Of a stretch of 64,000 nucleotides of DNA, positions 63,287 through 64,000 are shown in pieces. The notes beneath the pieces are model-generated. The model did not search any database. It was not told where the DNA came from and saw only the letters and a program-made list of their open reading frames with translations. This DNA comes from Schistocerca nitens (lineage: Eukaryota > Arthropoda > Insecta > Orthoptera > Acrididae): NCBI RefSeq assembly GCF_023898315.1, contig NC_064619.1, positions 479,239,376-479,303,375 of the forward strand, read 5' to 3'. Within the stretch, counting starts at the first letter, position 1. Each line of letters starts with the position of its first letter. A program made the translations under genes and the position numbers.

Positions 63287-64000
63287 TTTCATTTTCACAT
63301 CAGTAAGTGAAAATATCGATTCTGCTTTCAGCAGTAGAACCAGTTTCTGTAAATAATATCGCTAACATATGATAGTATGGTGGTGCTCTTCAGATGATAA
63401 CGACAGAATGGAGTCAATTATGTTACACCAACAAAGAGAGGAATGTTGAGGGCCTAAGTATTCTGATCAGCAGACCACTTACCATCGTCCTGCCTTGACT
63501 TCCAAATATTTTTGCAGTACCACTTGGAGCGAGGGTAAGAGAAACTGTATACGGTTGCCAGCCTGTTCGTTGGGAGCGTTAAGCTCGGCAGTTTCCTTGA
63601 TGTTGTTCTAGTGGAGTAGATTATGTGCTGGAAACAGATTTCAGATCTCCTTTACTTTTAGTCCATACTCCTCCACTGTAACACCAACGTAAAACTACAT
63701 TCCCCAATTGCAGAACGTTGTCATCCACACGTCACACATAGACAGTTGATATTTCACATCTAGCTGAAGCGAAGCAATGACTGGAGATCAGTCCAGGACT
63801 TACACGTCGCTCCCGACTGTCGCCCAGTGTACACTTGTGTCGTATGCCAAGTTGAAGCCAACCATTTTAATCGTACATGCCAAATTTAAAAAACTCAAAC
63901 CCTGGATGTATTTTGCAGAAACGGATACAAAAAGGCGATTCTTACCCCCCACGAAACCAGCGCTTTGTATACTAATGACGTCAATTATATGTGAGACCTC
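63287..64000. other. No feature recognised
   Basis: No domain or TE end found before the window stops. Confidence 0.4.

Noticed and set aside
1..64000. CRISPR arrays, operons, ribosome binding sites or other prokaryotic features
   Set aside because: The sequence is plainly eukaryotic and TE-rich. The only spaced repeats are SINEs and short tandem arrays, with no regular spacers.

Overview
This is eukaryotic, repeat-dominated DNA. I see no convincing host gene, no rRNA and no functional tRNA gene. Everything I can name is a transposable element (TE), a TE fragment or a simple repeat. The mix of families fits a large insect genome: tRNA-headed SINEs with 10-15 bp target-site duplications (TSDs), RTE and CR1/Jockey-type LINEs, Penelope-like elements (PLEs), many IS630-Tc1-mariner transposons, and a hAT. 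The SINE and RTE sequences look to me like those of grasshoppers/locusts (Schistocerca-like). That is recognition from memory, not a database match.

Layout. 1-5.1 kb: an old LINE in two pieces (1.0-2.0 and 4.25-5.1 kb) with foreign DNA between them. 6.2-7.6 kb: a complete Tc1-like transposon with an intact 340-codon transposase. 12.1-17 kb: a deleted mariner-like element, a LINE 3' end, a hAT with perfect 8-bp TSDs, a tRNA-like repeat and a deleted DD41D element. 18.6-21.9 kb: a nearly full-length RTE retrotransposon split by a SINE. 25.7-29.6 kb: a LINE with an SGNH domain and an endonuclease, broken in turn by a SINE, a PLE 3' end and a second copy of the 6.2-kb Tc1 element. 31.1-33.8 kb: a LINE tail and a fold-back element with tRNA-like arms. 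33.8-36.8 kb: a DD41D transposon with about 440-bp inverted ends. 39.5-43.9 kb: a deleted mariner-like element and an antisense LINE carrying a mariner. 45.6-47.7 kb: further mariner-type remnants. 48.2-54 kb: one PLE opened by four later insertions. 54-55.7 kb: RTE-like debris and a different SINE. 56-58.9 kb: a three-level nest, old LINE < SINE < RTE. 59.5-60.8 kb: a Tc1-like element holding a SINE. 63.1-63.3 kb: a last SINE.

Nothing here works together as an operon or pathway. The relationships are historical (which element landed in which) and parasitic: SINEs need LINE enzymes, and deleted DNA transposons need transposase from intact relatives. The items most worth attention are (1) fold-back/TIR elements whose inverted arms each carry a tRNA-like Pol III-type module, (2) two almost identical intact Tc1-like transposases with a 32-residue D-E spacing, (3) the datable nests, and (4) a hammerhead-ribozyme-like core near 61.04 kb. 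Boundaries marked by TSDs are accurate to a base or two; those of decayed LINEs are approximate.
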